Below, piece after piece: positions 36,629 to 45,331 of a DNA stretch of 64,000 nucleotides. The position numbers and the translations under genes are program-made. Source of the DNA: Chitinophagaceae bacterium (GTDB lineage: Bacteria > Bacteroidota > Bacteroidia > Chitinophagales > Chitinophagaceae); NCBI GenBank assembly GCA_004028765.1, contig SAIX01000112.1, positions 1 through 64,000 on the forward strand, read 5' to 3'. A model generated the notes under the pieces. That model was not told the origin of the DNA. It saw only the letters and a program-made list of their open reading frames with translations, and made no database searches. Position 1 is the stretch's first letter, and each line of letters begins with the position of its first letter.

Positions 36629-37327
36629 ATGAAACCTTCCCGGCTTATAGGCTTTGCTTTAAGTATTGTAGTTGCATCCGGTTGCTTTTCGCAGGATATG
36701 ACATCGCTTGTGATGAAAGTGAAAGCGAAACTTGACCAGGTGAATGATTATGAAGCGGAAGGAAAAATGAAAACGGATGTGGCATTTATCAAAGCGCCGA
36801 TCGGAAAAGTAAAAGTGTATTTTAAGAAGCCCAACCGGTTCCGGCTGAAAAAAGACGGCGGAATATCGCTACTGCCAAAGGGGGGTGTATCCGTGAATAT
36901 GAATACACTGATCACTACAAGCGATTTCATCGCACTTGCTGCAGGAGAATCTGTAGTGGGTGGTGTGAAAACAAAAATGGTGAAACTGCTTCCCGCAAAC
37001 GAAAACAACGATATTGTTCTGACCACACTCTATATCGATGAGGCCAACCTCGTGGTGCGGAAAGCCATCACCACCACCCGGGAAAACGGCACTTATGAAA
37101 TGGAAATGAGCTATGGCGCTTATATCCAGTATGGTCTACCCGAAAAAGTGATTTTCTCTTTCAATACAAAAGATTACAAACTGCCCAAGGGTATCACATT
37201 GGAATTTGATGACAATGAAAAGCCATTAACAGATGCGGAGAAACTGAAGAATAAAAAAGGAAGGGTAGAGATCACTTATACTTCTTACAGCATTAACAAA
37301 GGGATTCCGGATACTGTTTTTAAGTGA
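36629..37327 (+). CDS. LolA-like outer membrane lipoprotein-sorting protein
   Basis: A 232-residue periplasmic protein. The N-terminus MKPSRLIGFALSIVVASGCFSQ is a signal peptide. The body has the LolA/LolB-type half-barrel pattern (VKVYFKKPNRFRLKKDGG, then TTLYIDEANLVVRKAITTT). Proteins of this fold carry lipoproteins or other lipids. Being 9 bp behind an ABC-2 transporter, it may take over the exported lipid. It ends 3 bp from the convergent epimerase-like gene. Confidence 0.82.
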   Translation: MKPSRLIGFALSIVVASGCFSQDMTSLVMKVKAKLDQVNDYEAEGKMKTDVAFIKAPIGKVKVYFKKPNRFRLKKDGGISLLPKGGVSVNMNTLITTSDFIALAAGESVVGGVKTKMVKLLPANENNDIVLTTLYIDEANLVVRKAITTTRENGTYEMEMSYGAYIQYGLPEKVIFSFNTKDYKLPKGITLEFDDNEKPLTDAEKLKNKKGRVEITYTSYSINKGIPDTVFK

Positions 37328-37330
37328 CTG

Positions 37331-38209
37331 TCAGAATAATTCGATATACCAGCTTCTGGTAAAACTGCCACCGGGTTTGAGTGAATGAATCCCTTCTTTC
37401 ATACTGATCTCCCCAACGGCATCCACACTGTCCGCAATTCCGCACCAGGGTTCAATGCAAATAAAATCTGCATTCTTTGTACTCCATATCCCCATATAGG
37501 GAAATTGCTCGTAACCTACCGTGAGCCCATGCGGGTTCTGTTGATTCCGGATCGAAACACTGTTTGACTGCAGGTCTTTAAACACGAGTGCATCACCCGC
37601 GAAAAGATTTTTTGTCAGCGGGATAGTATCTGAGTGTTTGAAAAAAGGAACGGCTTTCTTTTCAATCAATCCATCGGGTGATAAAGGCCAGATACCTGCG
37701 TCTTCTTTTTCACTGAACTGAAGATAATGATCTGTAAAAGCCGTACCCTCTACGAGGGGGACACGGAATGCAGGATGCGCACCAACCGAAAACCACAGAG
37801 CGGTATCGCCGGTATTGGTTACATCATAGCTTACTGTAATCCTGCTGTGAAGCAAACGGTAGGTAATAAAAAAATCAAACGCGAAGGGATACCGCGACAG
37901 GCTTTCATCATCCTGCGTTAGTAAAAAATGCAGGTGCGACGCGCCGGTTTCTGCTACTGCAAATTCTTTGTCGCGGGCAAAACCGTGGCGCCCCATTGTG
38001 TATTGTTTTCCCTGGTAACTGAACCGGTTATTGCGCAAACCTCCAACAAAAGGGAATAATACGGGGCTTTTTTTGCCCCAGAAAGCCGGGTCGCCGCTCC
38101 ACATATATTCAAGCCCGGTGTGTTTGTGACGGATGCTTTGCAGTTCTGCACCTTGCGGTGATACTGTTACAATAAGCTGGTTGTTTTCGATCTGTTGAAG
38201 TGATGCCAT
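37331..38209 (-). CDS. Aldose 1-epimerase family protein
   Basis: A 292-residue beta-sandwich enzyme of the aldose-1-epimerase (LacX/YeaD-like) family, which interconverts sugar anomers. The visible marks are MWSGDPAFWGKKSPVLFPFVGGL, the active-site-type GRHGFARDKEF, SVGAHPAFRVPL and CIEPWCGIADSV. It shares one base with pdxA upstream (stop and start overlap), so both are expressed together. The precise sugar is unknown. Confidence 0.88.
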   Translation of the reverse strand: MASLQQIENNQLIVTVSPQGAELQSIRHKHTGLEYMWSGDPAFWGKKSPVLFPFVGGLRNNRFSYQGKQYTMGRHGFARDKEFAVAETGASHLHFLLTQDDESLSRYPFAFDFFITYRLLHSRITVSYDVTNTGDTALWFSVGAHPAFRVPLVEGTAFTDHYLQFSEKEDAGIWPLSPDGLIEKKAVPFFKHSDTIPLTKNLFAGDALVFKDLQSNSVSIRNQQNPHGLTVGYEQFPYMGIWSTKNADFICIEPWCGIADSVDAVGEISMKEGIHSLKPGGSFTRSWYIELF

Positions 38210-39303
38210 TATCCTTCCGTTTCCTCGATCTTTTCATCAACGGCATTGGCCATCATTCTTGCGCTGATCTTTTTCAAAGGGTTACGGCGCATATCAGCAT
38301 AGCCCATGCGTTTATTGATGATGTCGATGCATTCAAAAACAGAAGAGAGAAAAGAACTGTTATCGGCTTTCCCTTTTCCGGCAATATCAAAAGCGGTTCC
38401 ATGATCGGGGCTGGTACGCACCACCGGTAAACCCGCTGTATAATTTGTGCCTTCACCGATGGCGAGCGATTTGAACGGGATCAATCCCTGGTCGTGGTAG
38501 AGGGCAAGTACCCCGTCGAATTTTTCATATTGCCCGCGTGCAAAAAATGCATCGGAGCTGTAGGGGCCAAATACCATGATCGAATGTTTGGCCTCTTTAA
38601 TGGCCGGGCGGATAATGGTCTCTTCTTCATTGCCGATCAGTCCTTCATCGCCTGCATGCGGGTTTAATCCCAGTACAGCGATCCGCGGTTTGTCAATTCC
38701 AAAATCTTTTTGCAGGCTGCTGTTCAGCAATTTCAGCTTGCCGATGATCTTTTCTTTTGTGATATGTTTGGCGACATCCGCCAACGGGATATGTTCGGTT
38801 ACCAATCCCACGCGGATATTCTCTGCCACCATCAGCATCAGCACATCGGATACATTAAAATAGTCTTTGAAATAAGGCGTGTGGCCGCTGTAATTAAATT
38901 CGGCAGACTGTATATTTTTTTTATGGATCGGTGCGGTTACGAGTCCCTGTATATGCCCTTCTTTTAAAGCCTGTGTGGCCTGCTGCAACGAGATCAGTGC
39001 GTATTTTCCGCCTGTTTCGTTCAATTGCCCCGGTGTGATGGCCACTTCTTCTTCCCAGCAGTTAACAAGGTTTACCTGTTTTGGATTGAGACGGTTCAGT
39101 TCACGTGTATTTGCATAATTGAGGTTACAATCGGGCAGCCCCTTCCTGTAAAAATTGATGCTCTTATTGCTGGCAAAAACCACTGGCGTGCAAAACTCGA
39201 GAATGCGGTGGTCGGATAATGTTTTAATGATCAGTTCTATTCCAATGCCATTCAGGTCGCCGCAGGTAAATCCAATCACAGGCTTTTGCTGTTCGTTACT
39301 CAT
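38209..39303 (-). CDS. pdxA: 4-hydroxythreonine-4-phosphate dehydrogenase
   Basis: PdxA oxidises 4-phosphohydroxy-L-threonine in the DXP-dependent route to pyridoxal phosphate. The 364-residue product has IGFTCGDLNGIGIELI at the start, TAPIHKKNIQ, the metal-binding His in GHTPYF and YHDQGLIPFK, and RTSPDHGTAFDIAGKGKAD. The ATG at 39303 gives the usual N-terminus; the frame is open to 39354 but a TATTTTTA box at 39321-39328 lies in that extension. Confidence 0.95.
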   Translation of the reverse strand: MSNEQQKPVIGFTCGDLNGIGIELIIKTLSDHRILEFCTPVVFASNKSINFYRKGLPDCNLNYANTRELNRLNPKQVNLVNCWEEEVAITPGQLNETGGKYALISLQQATQALKEGHIQGLVTAPIHKKNIQSAEFNYSGHTPYFKDYFNVSDVLMLMVAENIRVGLVTEHIPLADVAKHITKEKIIGKLKLLNSSLQKDFGIDKPRIAVLGLNPHAGDEGLIGNEEETIIRPAIKEAKHSIMVFGPYSSDAFFARGQYEKFDGVLALYHDQGLIPFKSLAIGEGTNYTAGLPVVRTSPDHGTAFDIAGKGKADNSSFLSSVFECIDIINKRMGYADMRRNPLKKISARMMANAVDEKIEETEG

Positions 39304-39484
39304 AGTAAGGGTTTGATGCGTAAAAATACGGAGAAATGGGGCGAGAATCGTCAATCAGCAACTGTGAAAGGGAACTCGTTGAAAAATGGTTTTTCTCTTT
39401 CAGCTGTTTTGCGTGCATTTCAAAACATTGACCCGGTTCACTGCGGTTTCGCGGTTGCCTTTCTAAAAGCAGTAATTTCGTGGC

Positions 39485-40240
39485 ATGCAGTATACGCTGA
39501 AAAAATCGCTGGGCCAGCATTTCCTGAAAGAAGAATGGGTTTGCCGTAAAATGGTGGAGGCATTGCAGGAAGACCCTTTTCAGCAATTACTGGAAGTGGG
39601 CCCCGGGGCAGGGGCATTGACCCGGTTCCTGCTGCAGCTCGAAAATATTTCTTTTAAAGCGGTAGAACTCGACGAAGAAAAAGTAGTGTACCTGCAGCAA
39701 CATTACCCAGCCCTGCAGGGCAGTATTATCCATGAAAGCATACTCGATATCGCTGCACCGTTTGATGGAACGTTTACAGTAGTGGGTAATTTTCCATATA
39801 ACATTTCGTCGCAGATATTATTTAAGGTACTCGACTGGAAAATGCAGGTGCCCGTAATGATCGGGATGTTCCAGAAAGAAGTTGCGCAGCGGGTGGTGTC
39901 GAAACCGGGCACCAAAGTATATGGTATACTCAGTGTGCTGGTGCAGGCTTATTATGATGTGGAATACCTTTTTGATGTATCGCCGGGTTGTTTTAATCCG
40001 CCACCCAAAGTAATGAGCGGTGTGATCCGGCTCCGCAGAAAAGAAAACCCGGTTCAAACCGCATCAGATAAAAAATTATCCCTGCTCGTAAAAACCGCTT
40101 TTAACCAACGGCGAAAAATGCTTCGCAACGCAGTGAAAAGTTTGTTTGAAGAATCGTTCCTGCAGGATCCCCTTTTTGATAAACGCGCCGAACAGTTAAG
40201 CATCGAAGATTTTGCCGCACTCAGTTTTCAAATGAAATGA
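39485..40240 (+). CDS. rsmA: 16S rRNA dimethyladenosine transferase RsmA
   Basis: RsmA (KsgA) dimethylates two adjacent adenines in helix 45 of 16S rRNA late in 30S assembly. The 251-residue product has [14 protein letters not shown], the SAM motif [19 protein letters not shown], the catalytic [13 protein letters not shown] and NQRRKMLRN near the C-terminus. A near-consensus TAATTTCG box at 39473-39480 ends only 4 nt before the ATG. Confidence 0.96.
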   Translation: MQYTLKKSLGQHFLKEEWVCRKMVEALQEDPFQQLLEVGPGAGALTRFLLQLENISFKAVELDEEKVVYLQQHYPALQGSIIHESILDIAAPFDGTFTVVGNFPYNISSQILFKVLDWKMQVPVMIGMFQKEVAQRVVSKPGTKVYGILSVLVQAYYDVEYLFDVSPGCFNPPPKVMSGVIRLRRKENPVQTASDKKLSLLVKTAFNQRRKMLRNAVKSLFEESFLQDPLFDKRAEQLSIEDFAALSFQMK

Positions 40241-40247
40241 ACCAATC

Positions 40248-41174
40248 GTGAAACAGAAAGTACTGATCACCTCAAAAGTGCATGCATCGCTCCCGCAAAC
40301 CCTCGAAGCCAAGGGCTTTGAAGTGTTGCAACTGCCCGCCATCACCTACGCGGAACTTTCGGAACAGGTACATACAATCATCGGGTTATTTGTGACCACA
40401 CGTTTAAAGATCGATAAAGAATTGCTTGATAAAGCAACGCAACTCAAATGGATCGGCCGGTTGGGAAGCGGGATGGAACTGATCGATACGGTTTATGCAG
40501 AAAGCAAAGGCATTCGCTGTGTGAGCAGTCCCGAAGGCAACCGCAATGCAGTTGCCGAACATGCACTCGGGATGTTACTGGGTTTGATGAACCGCATCAA
40601 CAGCAGCATGCAGGAGATCAGGGAAGGCAAATGGATCCGAGACGCGAACCGGGGCGATGAACTTACAGGTAAAACGGTTGGCCTGATCGGGTTTGGCAAT
40701 ACAGGAAGTGCTTTCGCAAAATTATTGTCGGCCTTTGATGTAACGGTGCTGGCTTATGACAAATACAGGAGTGGCTTCGCAAAAAACCATGTGCGGGAAT
40801 CGGGTATCGAACAACTGGCACGTTATGCAGATGTGGTGAGTTTTCACCTCCCGCTCACCGATGAAACAAAGCATTTTGCAAACGATGATTTTTTTGAGGG
40901 GCTCCGGCAGAAACCATATTTCCTGAACACTTCACGGGGGAAAATTACCGATACCGCTGCACTGATCAGGGCATTGAAGCAGGGAAAGATCAGGGGTGCT
41001 GCGCTGGATGTACTGGAAAACGAAAAACTGGATACCTATACAGAAGAAGAGAAAACGGATCTCAACTGGCTGCTCGCACAGCCCAATGTGATCATCACCC
41101 CGCATATTGCCGGGTACAGCGAGGAGGCATTTTATAAAATGGCCAAAGTACTGCTGGATAAGCTGGGCTTATGA
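40248..41174 (+). CDS. D-isomer-specific 2-hydroxyacid dehydrogenase
   Basis: A 308-residue NAD-dependent dehydrogenase. It has [14 protein letters not shown], the nucleotide-binding [16 protein letters not shown] (about 146), the catalytic Arg in [10 protein letters not shown], Glu in the region [10 protein letters not shown] and His in [12 protein letters not shown]. The start is a GTG at 40248, 7 bp after the rsmA stop. It could act as a D-3-phosphoglycerate or glyoxylate/hydroxypyruvate dehydrogenase; sequence alone does not settle it. No ACT regulatory domain is present. Confidence 0.9.
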   Translation: MKQKVLITSKVHASLPQTLEAKGFEVLQLPAITYAELSEQVHTIIGLFVTTRLKIDKELLDKATQLKWIGRLGSGMELIDTVYAESKGIRCVSSPEGNRNAVAEHALGMLLGLMNRINSSMQEIREGKWIRDANRGDELTGKTVGLIGFGNTGSAFAKLLSAFDVTVLAYDKYRSGFAKNHVRESGIEQLARYADVVSFHLPLTDETKHFANDDFFEGLRQKPYFLNTSRGKITDTAALIRALKQGKIRGAALDVLENEKLDTYTEEEKTDLNWLLAQPNVIITPHIAGYSEEAFYKMAKVLLDKLGL

Positions 41175-41281
41175 CCGATACAGGTTGGATTGTCTAAAAC
41201 ACTGTATTTCAGTCTGTTTTATAAAAATTCTTAAGAGGGAGCCTTTTAAACGACTTTTCCGGGCGGATAAAACCCTGTTTT

Positions 41282-41313
41282 TTTGTAAACCTTATCAGGA
41301 TTTTTTATTTTTG
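41282..41313 (+). promoter_or_regulatory. Complete promoter of greA (-33 TTTG, -7 TATTTTTG)
   Basis: TTTG at 41282-41285, a 20-bp spacer and TATTTTTG at 41306-41313 fit the Bacteroidota promoter consensus. Transcription should begin near 41318-41320, just before a terminator-like hairpin. Confidence 0.72.
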
Positions 41314-41320
41314 AAGATAT

Positions 41321-41357
41321 GCAACGCTGCAGTTACGTGCGGCGTTGTATTTTTTTT
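41321..41357 (+). terminator. Terminator-like hairpin in the greA leader
   Basis: GCAACGC (41321-41327) pairs with GCGTTGT (41342-41348), 7 bp including one G-U, around a 14-nt loop, and eight T follow (41350-41357). It begins within a few bases of the predicted start of transcription and 60 bp before greA. It has the form of an attenuator yielding a short RNA of about 40 nt, comparable in layout to the GraL leader RNA of E. coli greA. Confidence 0.55.
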
Positions 41358-41379
41358 GACTCATGTAAAAGGATAGTGT

Positions 41380-41853
41380 ATGTCAGATACCATGTATGTT
41401 ACAAAAGAGACTTTTGAAAAGATGCGCGAAGAGTTGCATAAAATGAAAACCGTTGACCGGCCCGCTTCTTCGCGTGCCATTGCGGAGGCGAGGGAAAAAG
41501 GCGACCTGAAAGAAAATGCGGAATATGATGCGGCCAAAGAAGCACAGGGTATGCTTGAAGCCAAGATCAAACAACTGGAAGGCGCGATCGCGAATGCAAA
41601 AATTTTAGATACGAGTTCGATCGATACCAGCCGTGTTTCGATATTGACAAAAGTGACCATCACCAATGTCGCGACAAAAAAAACCGTGACTTACCAGATC
41701 GTTGGTGAAAAAGAAGCCGACCTGAAACTGGGAAAAATTTCTGCGAGTTCCCCCATCGGGAAAGGCTTGCTCGGCAAACTAAAGGGCGAGGTTGCAGAGA
41801 TACAGGCACCCAATGGTATCATGAAATTTAAAGTGGAGGAGATCACGGTATAA
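41380..41853 (+). CDS. greA: Transcription elongation factor GreA
   Basis: GreA rescues backtracked RNA polymerase by stimulating cleavage of the nascent RNA. The 157-residue product has the N-terminal coiled coil with the acidic tip EKGDLKENAEYDAAKEAQ and the C-terminal FKBP-like domain ending in SPIGKGLLGKLKGEVAEIQAP. The length is typical. It is followed by a strong terminator. Confidence 0.96.
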   Translation: MSDTMYVTKETFEKMREELHKMKTVDRPASSRAIAEAREKGDLKENAEYDAAKEAQGMLEAKIKQLEGAIANAKILDTSSIDTSRVSILTKVTITNVATKKTVTYQIVGEKEADLKLGKISASSPIGKGLLGKLKGEVAEIQAPNGIMKFKVEEITV

Positions 41854-41874
41854 TGTCTCTGCCGGAAAAATTTT

Positions 41875-41906
41875 GAAAGCGCGGCACTTGCCGCGCTTTC
41901 TTTTTT
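41875..41906 (+). terminator. Intrinsic terminator after greA
   Basis: GAAAGCGCGGC / GCCGCGCTTTC, an 11-bp perfect stem with a 4-nt loop, followed by six T. Confidence 0.93.
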
Positions 41907-41953
41907 GCAGATAGAGAGGAATTCAGGAATTTCCCGCCAGAAACTGCAGGAAC

Positions 41954-42343
41954 ATGACCATTTTTTCAAAAATTATTGCAGGGGAGACCCCTTCTTACCG
42001 TATCGCAGAGGATGAAAATTTCTTTGCCTTCCTCGATATATTCCCGCTGGTGGAAGGTCATGTACTCGTGGTACCCAAAACAGAAACGGATAAATTTTTT
42101 GATGTGGCAGATGATTATCTCGCCAACTGGCTGCTGTTTGCAAAGCCCATCGCGAAAGCCATTGAAAAAGCGTTTGACTGTAACCGTTGCGGGATATCGG
42201 TTGTGGGATTGGAAGTGCCGCACGCGCATATGCACCTGGTTCCAATTAACAGTGCGGATGACCTGAACTTTAATCGCCCCAAATTGAAATTATCTCCTGA
42301 AGAGCTCAAAAATGTGCAGCAGAAAATCCTGGATGCGTTATAA
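41954..42343 (+). CDS. HIT family nucleotide-binding protein
   Basis: A 129-residue histidine-triad protein, a nucleoside phosphoramidate or dinucleotide hydrolase. The triad HAHMH lies at residues 90-94, and DIFPLVEGHVLVVPK is the conserved central strand. Cellular substrate unknown. It ends 8 bp from the convergent ruvC. Confidence 0.93.
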   Translation: MTIFSKIIAGETPSYRIAEDENFFAFLDIFPLVEGHVLVVPKTETDKFFDVADDYLANWLLFAKPIAKAIEKAFDCNRCGISVVGLEVPHAHMHLVPINSADDLNFNRPKLKLSPEELKNVQQKILDAL

Positions 42344-42351
42344 GGCATCGC

Positions 42352-42924
42352 TTATTTTTTCAATTTGCCTTTGACCCTTTCCGGATTTTTCGCAATAAAA
42401 TCTTCCCATCCCTTTAATCCTTTTGTTACAGGACCTATGGCAGAATGGGTCTGGTAATAATGGCACAATGCCACCGCCAATGCATCAGTAGCATCAAAAT
42501 ACTTTGGTTTTTCTTCGATATTCAATAACTGTTTCAGCATTTTCCAAACCTGTTCTTTATCGGCATTACCGTTGCCGGTGATGGACTGCTTTACTTTTTT
42601 GGGTGAATATTCTGTTACAGTTAATTCTGCCTGTATGGCTGCTGCGATGGCAACGCCCTGTGCCCTTCCGAGTTTCAGCATACTCTGTACATTCTTTCCA
42701 AAGAATGGCGCTTCGATCGCGAAACTGGAAGGCTGGTAAAGCTGGATGAGTTCGCACACTTTTCTATGGACCAGGTTCAGCCTCGCATAAATATCTTTTT
42801 CTTTTGTGAGGGTAAGCACATCCATGAAGACTACCTGTGGCTTACCGTTGCGGATCCGCAGCAGGGCATAACCCATCAGTTGCGTGCCTGGGTCGATGCC
42901 CAATATGATATCGGTCTTTTTCAT
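42352..42924 (-). CDS. ruvC: Holliday junction endonuclease RuvC
   Basis: RuvC cuts Holliday junctions resolved with RuvA and RuvB. The 190-residue product starts MKKTDIILGIDPGTQLMGYALL with the first catalytic Asp, and has AIEAPFFGKNVQSMLKLGRAQG, SPKKVKQSITGNGNADKEQVWKML and the last catalytic acids in YFDATDALAVALCHYYQ. The frame is open to 43068, but ATG 42924 matches the family N-terminus. ruvB lies 18.5 kb away. Confidence 0.96.
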   Translation of the reverse strand: MKKTDIILGIDPGTQLMGYALLRIRNGKPQVVFMDVLTLTKEKDIYARLNLVHRKVCELIQLYQPSSFAIEAPFFGKNVQSMLKLGRAQGVAIAAAIQAELTVTEYSPKKVKQSITGNGNADKEQVWKMLKQLLNIEEKPKYFDATDALAVALCHYYQTHSAIGPVTKGLKGWEDFIAKNPERVKGKLKK

Positions 42925-43032
42925 CCGTTGTGAAAATACGGTGCAGAAAGCATATCCTGCCCCAACAGTCCTGAAAACCTGGACAAATGCCGCGTGATTG
43001 CAGTATTGCAAAACCACCGATAAGACCTTTCT

Positions 43033-44052
43033 TTGTGCAGAACCAACCTTGCATCGCTGAACAGGCAATTCAAAATATTTCTCAACTATGTTCTTGGCCC
43101 GGTGTTATTCATCTGGCTTTCCTGGTCTATTTACCGGGACATAAAAGAGCAACCCAATCTCCCTGCCGCGTGGCAGGAAATGAAGAATGCATTGACGGGA
43201 GACAGGCTGATTTATCTTGTTCTCGCTATACTCCTGACGCCTGTAAATTATGGTTTCGAGGCATGGAAGTGGAAACTATGCCTGCAACCTGTTCAACGTA
43301 TCCGGTTCTGGCAGGCATATAAGGCCGTACTCTCGGGTCATGCATTAGGATTTAATACGGTAAACAGGATGGGAGACCCCGCCGGTCGTGTACTTTTTCT
43401 TAGCGAAGGGAAACGCATACAGGGGATGGTACAGTTTACAGTGGCAGGGTTCAGCCAGATACTTACTATCTTGATATTGGGCCTGTACGGATTATTGTAT
43501 TTCCGATTCAAAGCAACAGGAGTTCAACTGGAGAATATTATCCCAAGACCATGGCCGAACATTTTTATCGGAGCCACTGTTATCGCTATGCTGGTATTTA
43601 TCCTCCTGTTATTCCGCTTATCATGGTTGCTCTTTTTATTACAAAAAATCCCTTTTATTGCTAAACGGTTCCACCTGTTTGAAAAACTGGATGAACTGGA
43701 TAAACATGATTTAACAGGAATTTTGTTTCTTTCCGGGTGCAGGGTCGTTGTATATACAGTACAAAACGTATTCTTGCTATTCGGCTTTGGGGTAATAACA
43801 GGTTTTGGAGATGCATGTTCGATGGTATTTGTGATGTACCTGATTTTAGCTCTTATCCCAACGATCAATATGGCGGAGCTGGGCATCAGGGGAAAGTTAA
43901 GCCTGCAGCTATTCGGGTTGCTCAGCACCAATTACCTGGGCATCGTTTCAGCGGCAACCGGTATCTGGCTGATAAACCTGCTGATACCGGCTATGGCAGG
44001 TACGCTGTTTGTATTGAATATAAAATTGTTCAGAAAAAATCATAAGGCTTGA
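43033..44052 (+). CDS. Lysylphosphatidylglycerol synthase-type membrane protein
   Basis: A 339-residue inner-membrane protein with about eight membrane helices of the UPF0104/AglD-like family, related to the flippase part of MprF. Motifs such as AWKWKLCLQP, NRMGDPAGR and PTINMAELGIRG fit the family. It probably moves or modifies lipids. The start is uncertain: the frame opens at TTG 43033 and no ATG occurs in the first 50 codons; a later alternative start near 43060 is possible. The downstream gene starts inside its stop codon (TTGA overlap). Confidence 0.8.
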   Translation: MCRTNLASLNRQFKIFLNYVLGPVLFIWLSWSIYRDIKEQPNLPAAWQEMKNALTGDRLIYLVLAILLTPVNYGFEAWKWKLCLQPVQRIRFWQAYKAVLSGHALGFNTVNRMGDPAGRVLFLSEGKRIQGMVQFTVAGFSQILTILILGLYGLLYFRFKATGVQLENIIPRPWPNIFIGATVIAMLVFILLLFRLSWLLFLLQKIPFIAKRFHLFEKLDELDKHDLTGILFLSGCRVVVYTVQNVFLLFGFGVITGFGDACSMVFVMYLILALIPTINMAELGIRGKLSLQLFGLLSTNYLGIVSAATGIWLINLLIPAMAGTLFVLNIKLFRKNHKA

Positions 44053-44846
44053 AAAAGCACCTGCTTCTTTTTTGTGTGATCACGGCACTTAGCTGGCGCC
44101 CCGTTCCCGCAGGCGATGAATTCTGCGGTATCCGCAACCTTTCTTTCCAGGATGGGGAGAACATCACTTTTAATGTATTCTATTCTGTGGTGGGTATTTA
44201 TATCAATGCCGGCTCCGCCAATTTTACGGTAACGGGAGAACAGTTGGGTAACCGCCCTGTTTACCATATCATAGGGTCGGGCAGTTCCAACCCGAGTTAT
44301 GACTGGATCTTTAAAGTGCGCGACCGTTATGAATCGTATATCGATACTGCCACGATGAAGCCTTTGAAATTTGTACGCGATATCAGTGAAGGTGGGTTTA
44401 AAAAATATGAGAATATCACATTCAATCACCAGGCCAATACGGCCGTTACCACTACAGGTGTTTTTAAAGTGCCCAACTGTGTGCAGGATGTATTGAGTGC
44501 CATCTATTATGCACGCAATATCGATTTCTCCAGGTACCAGCCCGAGGATAAGATCCCTTTTATGATGTTTCTCGATAATGAAGTGTTTAATCTTTATATC
44601 AAATACCTCGGAAAAGAAACCATTAAAACCAAGTACGGAAAATTCCACGCGATCAAATTCAAGCCCTTGCTTGTAAAAGGGACATTGTTTGAGGGTGGCG
44701 AAAAAATGACAGTATGGGTAAGCGATGATGCCAATCATATCCCCTTACGGATCGAAAGCCCCATCGTTGTAGGTAGCGTAAAAGTAGACATGATGCAATA
44801 CCGCAACCTGCGGTACCCGCTTAGTTCCATGATCAGTTTCCGCTAA
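44049..44846 (+). CDS. DUF3108 domain protein
   Basis: A 265-residue exported protein: MKKHLLLFCVITALSWRPVPA is a signal peptide and the rest fits DUF3108 (GENITFNVFYSVVGIYINAGSANFTV, then VRDRYESYIDTATMKP and a C-terminal WVSDDANHIPLRIES). The function of the domain is unknown. The start is a TTG that overlaps the upstream stop (TTGA), so translation is coupled. Its end overlaps the convergent zinc-ribbon gene by 4 bp. Confidence 0.87.
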   Translation: MKKHLLLFCVITALSWRPVPAGDEFCGIRNLSFQDGENITFNVFYSVVGIYINAGSANFTVTGEQLGNRPVYHIIGSGSSNPSYDWIFKVRDRYESYIDTATMKPLKFVRDISEGGFKKYENITFNHQANTAVTTTGVFKVPNCVQDVLSAIYYARNIDFSRYQPEDKIPFMMFLDNEVFNLYIKYLGKETIKTKYGKFHAIKFKPLLVKGTLFEGGEKMTVWVSDDANHIPLRIESPIVVGSVKVDMMQYRNLRYPLSSMISFR

Positions 44847-45184
44847 AGGATCCTCTCCAGGTGTATCCTGTTGAGCTGCGAATGCCGGTAAGCATACCTG
44901 CAAATTGCGACCATCATGAGAAACGAAAAGGCAACACCCGCCAGCAGCCCGCCGATCAACGACTCGAAATCCCTGGCTCCAATGTACGCCCCTAACACCA
45001 TAGAGGCAGCAGAAACAATGCCTGATACGGCGGCCATCACAGCATTAGCGGTGCGGTTGGAAATTTCGATACGTGCATGACAGGTTTCGCAGTTGGTAAC
45101 TGAATAATTATTCAGTTGCACGAATTTTTTAAAGGGTATGCGCCCGCCACAGCCAGGGCAGCATGCGATCTGGTTCTTCGACAT
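44843..45184 (-). CDS. Zinc-ribbon membrane protein
   Basis: A 113-residue protein with two CxxC pairs at the N-terminus (CPGC at about 9-12 and CETC at about 33-36), a zinc-ribbon fold, followed by two membrane helices (about 48-70 and 75-97). Function unknown. The gene overlaps the convergent DUF3108 gene by 4 bp. Confidence 0.78.
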   Translation of the reverse strand: MSKNQIACCPGCGGRIPFKKFVQLNNYSVTNCETCHARIEISNRTANAVMAAVSGIVSAASMVLGAYIGARDFESLIGGLLAGVAFSFLMMVAICRYAYRHSQLNRIHLERIL

Positions 45185-45331
45185 GGGGATATTGGATTTT
45201 GGTTTTGTTTACACAATTCCGGAAACTAATTTACCACAAACAAAAAAAAGGCAGGGGAAGAAAACACCGATTTTAACCGGGATAATAACGGAAAATGAGC
45301 TTGTAGCAACGACTACAACACAGTAGTGGTT

